A DNA stretch of 9,379 bases from NCBI GenBank assembly GCA_041688215.1, contig JBDNIO010000010.1, forward strand, positions 1-9,379, in the 5' to 3' direction. The position numbers and the translations under genes were made by a program. Below are positions 6,693 through 9,379 of this stretch, in pieces. Each line of letters starts with the position of its first letter. Position 1 is the stretch's first letter. This DNA is from JBDNIO01 sp041688215. Lineage in GTDB: Bacteria; Pseudomonadota; Gammaproteobacteria; Nevskiales; Salinisphaeraceae. The notes under the pieces were generated by a model. That model saw only the letters and a program-made list of their open reading frames with translations. It was not told the DNA's origin and did not search any database.

Positions 6693-7973
6693 ATGGCTGG
6701 TAACTCTACCCCTCATCCGTCTTCTCCCCGCCAGCGGGGACAAGGGAGTGGGACATCAAAAACGCTTTGCGATTTCGATGTATTGGTTATTGGCGGCGGC
6801 ATGGCCGGCGCCAGCTTCGCCTGCTTGCTGGCCGACACCAGGCTGCGCATCGGCATGGTCGAAGCGGTTGAACTCTCGGCGCCCGAACAACCCAGCTATG
6901 ACGAACGCACCACAGCGCTATCCTGGGGCACGCGCGGCCTGTTTGCAGGCCTGGGCGTCTGGGATGCGTTATCCGCCGACGCCGCGCCCATCCGCCATCT
7001 GCATGTTTCCCAACAGGGCCGCTTCGGCGCCACCCGCGTAAGCCACGCCGATTACAACGTGGATGCACTGGGCTATGTGTTGCCCAATCGCGTGTTGGGG
7101 CGCGCACTGTATGCGCGCCTTGAAGGCCAGAAAAATATGACAATAATCGCACCCGCGCAATTTATCGGGCTAACCCAGGAGCCCGACTGCGTCGTGGTGG
7201 AAATCTCGGACGCGCAGGGCGAACGCACGCTGCGTACCCGTCTGCTGGTGGGTGCCGATGGCGCCCGCTCGCCGGTACGTGAAGCCCTGGGCATCCACGC
7301 TCAAGTTCACGATTACGAACAAAAAGCCATAGTCACTACCATCACGCCGGGCAGGGCGCACGCCGATACCGCCTACGAGCGTTTTACCCCGGACGGCCCA
7401 TTGGCCATCCTGCCGCGTGCGGGCAATCAGTGCGCAGTGGTCTGGACGTTGCCGAGTGCACAGGCCGACAGCTATTGCGAAATGGCCAAGGCGGATTTTC
7501 TGCAAGCATTACAAGACTGTTTTGGTTATCGTCTGGGCGAGCTAAGTGAGGTTGGCGAGCGCGTGCGCTATCCATTGCTGCGTCTGGTTTGCAATAACCC
7601 GACCGCCGCGCGTGCCGTGCTGGTTGGCAACGCCGGTCACAACCTGCACCCGGCCGCTGCGCAGGGCTTTAATCTGGCCATGCGTGACATCGCCGCGCTC
7701 GCGCAGTTGTTGACGCACGCGGATGCAAGCAATTCCGACGCCGGTAACAGCGAACTCATCCGGCTGTGGCACGAATCCCGTCATGCCGACCAGCGCCGCG
7801 TGAGCGACTTTACCGACCGCATTGTGCGCGTATTTTCCAACCAGGTGCCGGGCCTGGGTATGGCACGTTCTCTGGGTCTGGTTGGGCTGGAATTGCTACC
7901 CACGATCAAACACGACATGGCGCGGCGCAGCATGGGTCTGGCAATGCCGTGGCAAGACAGGGCCAAAGCATGA
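6693..7973 (+). CDS. ubiH: FAD-dependent ubiquinone-ring hydroxylase UbiH (2-octaprenyl-6-methoxyphenol hydroxylase)
   Basis: Class A flavin monooxygenase expected to hydroxylate the ring of the polyprenylated precursor in aerobic ubiquinone synthesis, in the cytoplasmic Ubi complex. The 426-residue protein has the Rossmann GGGMAG (34-39, in VLVIGGGMAG), the DG motif GADGARSPVREA (187-198), and the second FAD motif GNAGHNLHPAAAQGFNLAMRD from 312. The GN in place of GD and the LHP...QGFNL wording are typical of UbiH rather than UbiI or UbiF. The N-terminus is odd: about 25 residues before DFDVLVIGGG are encoded partly by a GC-rich palindrome (6721-6744), and the frame has no later start codon, so ATG 6693 must be used. 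The gap to pepP is eight bases and the stop overlaps the next start (ATGA). Confidence 0.92.
   Translation: MAGNSTPHPSSPRQRGQGSGTSKTLCDFDVLVIGGGMAGASFACLLADTRLRIGMVEAVELSAPEQPSYDERTTALSWGTRGLFAGLGVWDALSADAAPIRHLHVSQQGRFGATRVSHADYNVDALGYVLPNRVLGRALYARLEGQKNMTIIAPAQFIGLTQEPDCVVVEISDAQGERTLRTRLLVGADGARSPVREALGIHAQVHDYEQKAIVTTITPGRAHADTAYERFTPDGPLAILPRAGNQCAVVWTLPSAQADSYCEMAKADFLQALQDCFGYRLGELSEVGERVRYPLLRLVCNNPTAARAVLVGNAGHNLHPAAAQGFNLAMRDIAALAQLLTHADASNSDAGNSELIRLWHESRHADQRRVSDFTDRIVRVFSNQVPGLGMARSLGLVGLELLPTIKHDMARRSMGLAMPWQDRAKA
6709..6748. repeat. Palindromic repeat inside the translated 5' end of ubiH
   Basis: CTTCTCCCCGC (6721-6731), a two-base loop CA, then GCGGGGACAAG (6734-6744): 11-base arms with one mismatch. 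With the preceding CCCCTCATCCGT it looks like the CCCTCATCCG...TTCTCCCCGC..GCGGGGA type of palindrome common in intergenic DNA of many proteobacteria. It is read in frame as roughly residues 6-20 (PHPSSPRQRGQG), which match no part of UbiH. Structure is seen; the repeat-family identity is recollection. Confidence 0.7.
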
Positions 7974-9184
7974 AGCACGCACAGGAGCCTGATTACGATG
8001 TATTGATCATCGGCGGCGGCATGGTCGGCGCCGTGCTCAGCGTGGCACTGAATCAAGCGGGTTTCAGCGTCGGCCTGGTTGAAGCCGAACGCCCGCCGGC
8101 ATTTGACGGATCCGGCGATTACGATTTACGCGTATCGGCGATTTCGCCGGCCTCGCGTTACCTGCTGGAAAATCTCGGCCTGTGGTCGCAGGTGGCGCAA
8201 AGCCGCATCAGTCCCTATCGCGCTATGCGCGTGTGGGATGCGGGTGGGCGCTCCTTGCTGGAATTCGAACACACCGCGCTGGGTCTGCCCGAGCTGGGCC
8301 ACATTGTTGAAAACAATCTTATTGTCGACAGCGCCTGGGCGGAGCTGGGCGATGTTCGGGTTTTCTGCCCGGCCAAACTTACCGATGTCGCGGTGCATAA
8401 AACCCACGCCGAAGCGTTTCTTGACGACGATAGCGTAATCACTGCCAAGCTGATCATAGGCGCCGAAGGCGCAGGTTCGCCGGTGCGTAAATACGCCGGC
8501 ATCCGCACCACCGGCTGGGCCTACGGACAGCGTTGTACGGTAGGCAGCGTAACTACCGAAAAAAGCCACCAGGCCATCGCCTGGCAACGTTTTCTCCCTA
8601 CCGGGCCGGTAGCTTTCCTGCCGCTGGCCGACGGCAGTTGCTCACTGGCGTGGCACGCCGACGAACCGCTGGCGCGCGAATTGGCCGAACTCGACGACGC
8701 TGCGTTTTGTGCGCGTTTAACCGCGGCCAGCGGCGCAGTGCTGGGTAAGGTGACTTCAATCGGCAAGCACGCCGCCTTTCCGTTGCGATTCATGCACGCG
8801 GATGAATATGTGCGCCCTCGAATCGCATTGGCCGGTGACGCGGCGCATGTATTGCATCCCATGGCGGGCCAGGGCGTAAATCTGGGTTTGCTGGATGTGG
8901 CGGTGCTCACCCAAGTACTGGAACGCGGCCGCAAAGCCGGGCGCGATCTCGGCGACATCGCCTTGCTCAAACGCTATCAGCGCGCCCGCAAAACCGACAA
9001 TCTAATCATGATGGCCGCTACCGACGGCATCAAGCGCCTGTTTGGTACGGATACGCCGTTGTTCGGGCGTCTGCGTGATCGCGGCATCGCCGCAGTCGAT
9101 GCTTTCAGCCCATTAAAACAGATCATGATTCGCCAGGCCGCAGGTATTTCTGGCGATTTACCACCTCTGCTACGACAAGGCTGA
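7970..9184 (+). CDS. ubiI: FAD-dependent ubiquinone-ring hydroxylase, UbiI/VisC-like
   Basis: Second class A flavin hydroxylase of the UbiH/UbiF/UbiI/COQ6 family, probably the ring C5 hydroxylase given its place directly after ubiH. The 404-residue protein starts at ATG 7970, overlapping the ubiH stop (ATGA); the frame is open further upstream but that part lies within ubiH. Motifs: GGGMVG (15-20), LRVSAISPASRYLLENLGLW (about 54-73), IIGAEGAGSPVRKYAGI from about 162 as the DG region, and AGDAAHVLHPMAGQGVNLGLLD from 288. The DG motif reads E166-G167 instead of D-G, a conservative change. Position selectivity cannot be read from sequence, so UbiF or UbiL/UbiM-type activity is not excluded. A short inverted repeat and the heptamer array lie just downstream. 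Confidence 0.85.
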   Translation: MKHAQEPDYDVLIIGGGMVGAVLSVALNQAGFSVGLVEAERPPAFDGSGDYDLRVSAISPASRYLLENLGLWSQVAQSRISPYRAMRVWDAGGRSLLEFEHTALGLPELGHIVENNLIVDSAWAELGDVRVFCPAKLTDVAVHKTHAEAFLDDDSVITAKLIIGAEGAGSPVRKYAGIRTTGWAYGQRCTVGSVTTEKSHQAIAWQRFLPTGPVAFLPLADGSCSLAWHADEPLARELAELDDAAFCARLTAASGAVLGKVTSIGKHAAFPLRFMHADEYVRPRIALAGDAAHVLHPMAGQGVNLGLLDVAVLTQVLERGRKAGRDLGDIALLKRYQRARKTDNLIMMAATDGIKRLFGTDTPLFGRLRDRGIAAVDAFSPLKQIMIRQAAGISGDLPPLLRQG

Positions 9185-9201
9185 ATTGCATTGACGTGTT
9201 A

Positions 9202-9229
9202 TGAGGCGCCGATAATATTTCACGCCTCA
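9202..9229 (+). repeat. Inverted repeat after ubiI built from the heptamer unit
   Basis: TGAGGCG (9202-9208) and CGCCTCA (9223-9229) form a 7-base stem with a 14-base AT-rich loop, 17 bases after the ubiI stop. No T-run follows, so a rho-independent terminator is doubtful, though a 3'-end hairpin that stabilises the operon message is possible. The arms are the same unit as the tandem arrays, in opposite orientation. Confidence 0.5.
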
Positions 9230-9238
9230 CGCCTCACG
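9221..9238. repeat. Tandem heptamer array, second copy (about 2.5 units)
   Basis: CACGCCT repeated about 2.5 times, the same 7-base unit and phase as the array at 1-28, some 9.2 kb away. As at the left edge, it lies at the 3' end of an operon. Directly visible. Confidence 0.85.
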
Positions 9239-9286
9239 CGCAGCATATTCCAATCCCAAAATGAGTCTGAAGGTTAGCGAAAAGAG

Positions 9287-9379
9287 TCAGCTGGCTTTCA
9301 TCCGTTCGAAGATAGATTCAAAGAGTGAGTGTCTGGCGTTTTGTAGACGTTTAGCGGCTTCATTATCACTGATTGCATA
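9287..9379 (-). CDS. Possible 3' end of a minus-strand gene (partial, unrecognised)
   Basis: Reading the minus strand from the right edge, 30 codons are open to a TGA at 9289-9287. The peptide ends in a helical, charged stretch (EAAKRLQNARHSLFESIFER) that looks protein-like, but I do not recognise a family. GC over 9291-9379 is about 43 percent, clearly below the coding DNA to the left. Two other frames are also open here (plus strand from ATG 9261 to the edge, and a minus frame starting ATG at 9378), so coding status and strand are uncertain. If real, it is convergent with ubiI and incomplete in this window. Confidence 0.35.
   Translation of the reverse strand, partial: YAISDNEAAKRLQNARHSLFESIFERMKAS

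Noticed and set aside
7766..7969. 68-codon upstream extension of the ubiI-like gene
   Set aside because: Lies wholly within the ubiH coding sequence in another frame; the family N-terminus begins at ATG 7970 just before the FAD motif.
9261..9379. Plus-strand open frame from ATG 9261 to the edge
   Set aside because: Only 39 codons, no ribosome binding site, composition without a recognisable pattern; the minus-strand frame looks more protein-like, though neither is proven.

Overview
The window looks like chromosomal DNA of a gammaproteobacterium. Two ubiquinone-ring hydroxylases of the UbiH/UbiI type follow ygfB and pepP in the order known from enteric and related gammaproteobacteria, and the arginine genes are the ArgA (kinase-like fold plus GNAT) and ArgE (M20 deacetylase) types. 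Base composition is GC-rich with compact operons. Nothing in the window fixes the genus.

Layout. (1) Positions 1-2554, minus strand: argE then argA, 10 bases apart, giving the first and fifth steps of the linear, acetyl-based arginine pathway. The argA stop codon lies inside a tandem array of a 7-base unit at the left edge. (2) 2555-2753: a short divergent intergenic region. (3) 2754-4724, plus strand: a three-gene cassette with overlapping or touching ends. It encodes a small exported protein of unknown function, an exported zinc metalloprotease with HExxH plus a distant third histidine and a C-terminal Gly-rich/Cys/DP/hydrophobic/Arg sorting tail, and a small CPBP-type (CAAX-like) glutamic intramembrane protease. 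The tail and the protease together resemble the JDVT-CTERM target and its dedicated processing enzyme, so this is the accessory and most interesting part of the window. (4) 4807-9184, plus strand: ygfB, pepP, ubiH and a ubiI-like gene, with gaps of 0 and 8 bases and a 4-base overlap, almost certainly one transcription unit. (5) 9185-9379: a second copy of the 7-base repeat, a small inverted repeat made from the same unit, and the end of a possible minus-strand gene in DNA of lower GC.

How the genes work together. ArgA makes N-acetylglutamate and ArgE removes the acetyl group from N-acetylornithine. The cassette appears to secrete a protease, keep it at the envelope by its C-terminal tail, and trim that tail with its own intramembrane protease. 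The last operon links an X-Pro aminopeptidase with two FAD hydroxylases of ubiquinone synthesis, a linkage known elsewhere but unexplained by function. Two repeat families occur: the 7-base tandem unit at both window ends, and a GC-rich palindrome that lies inside the translated 5' end of ubiH.
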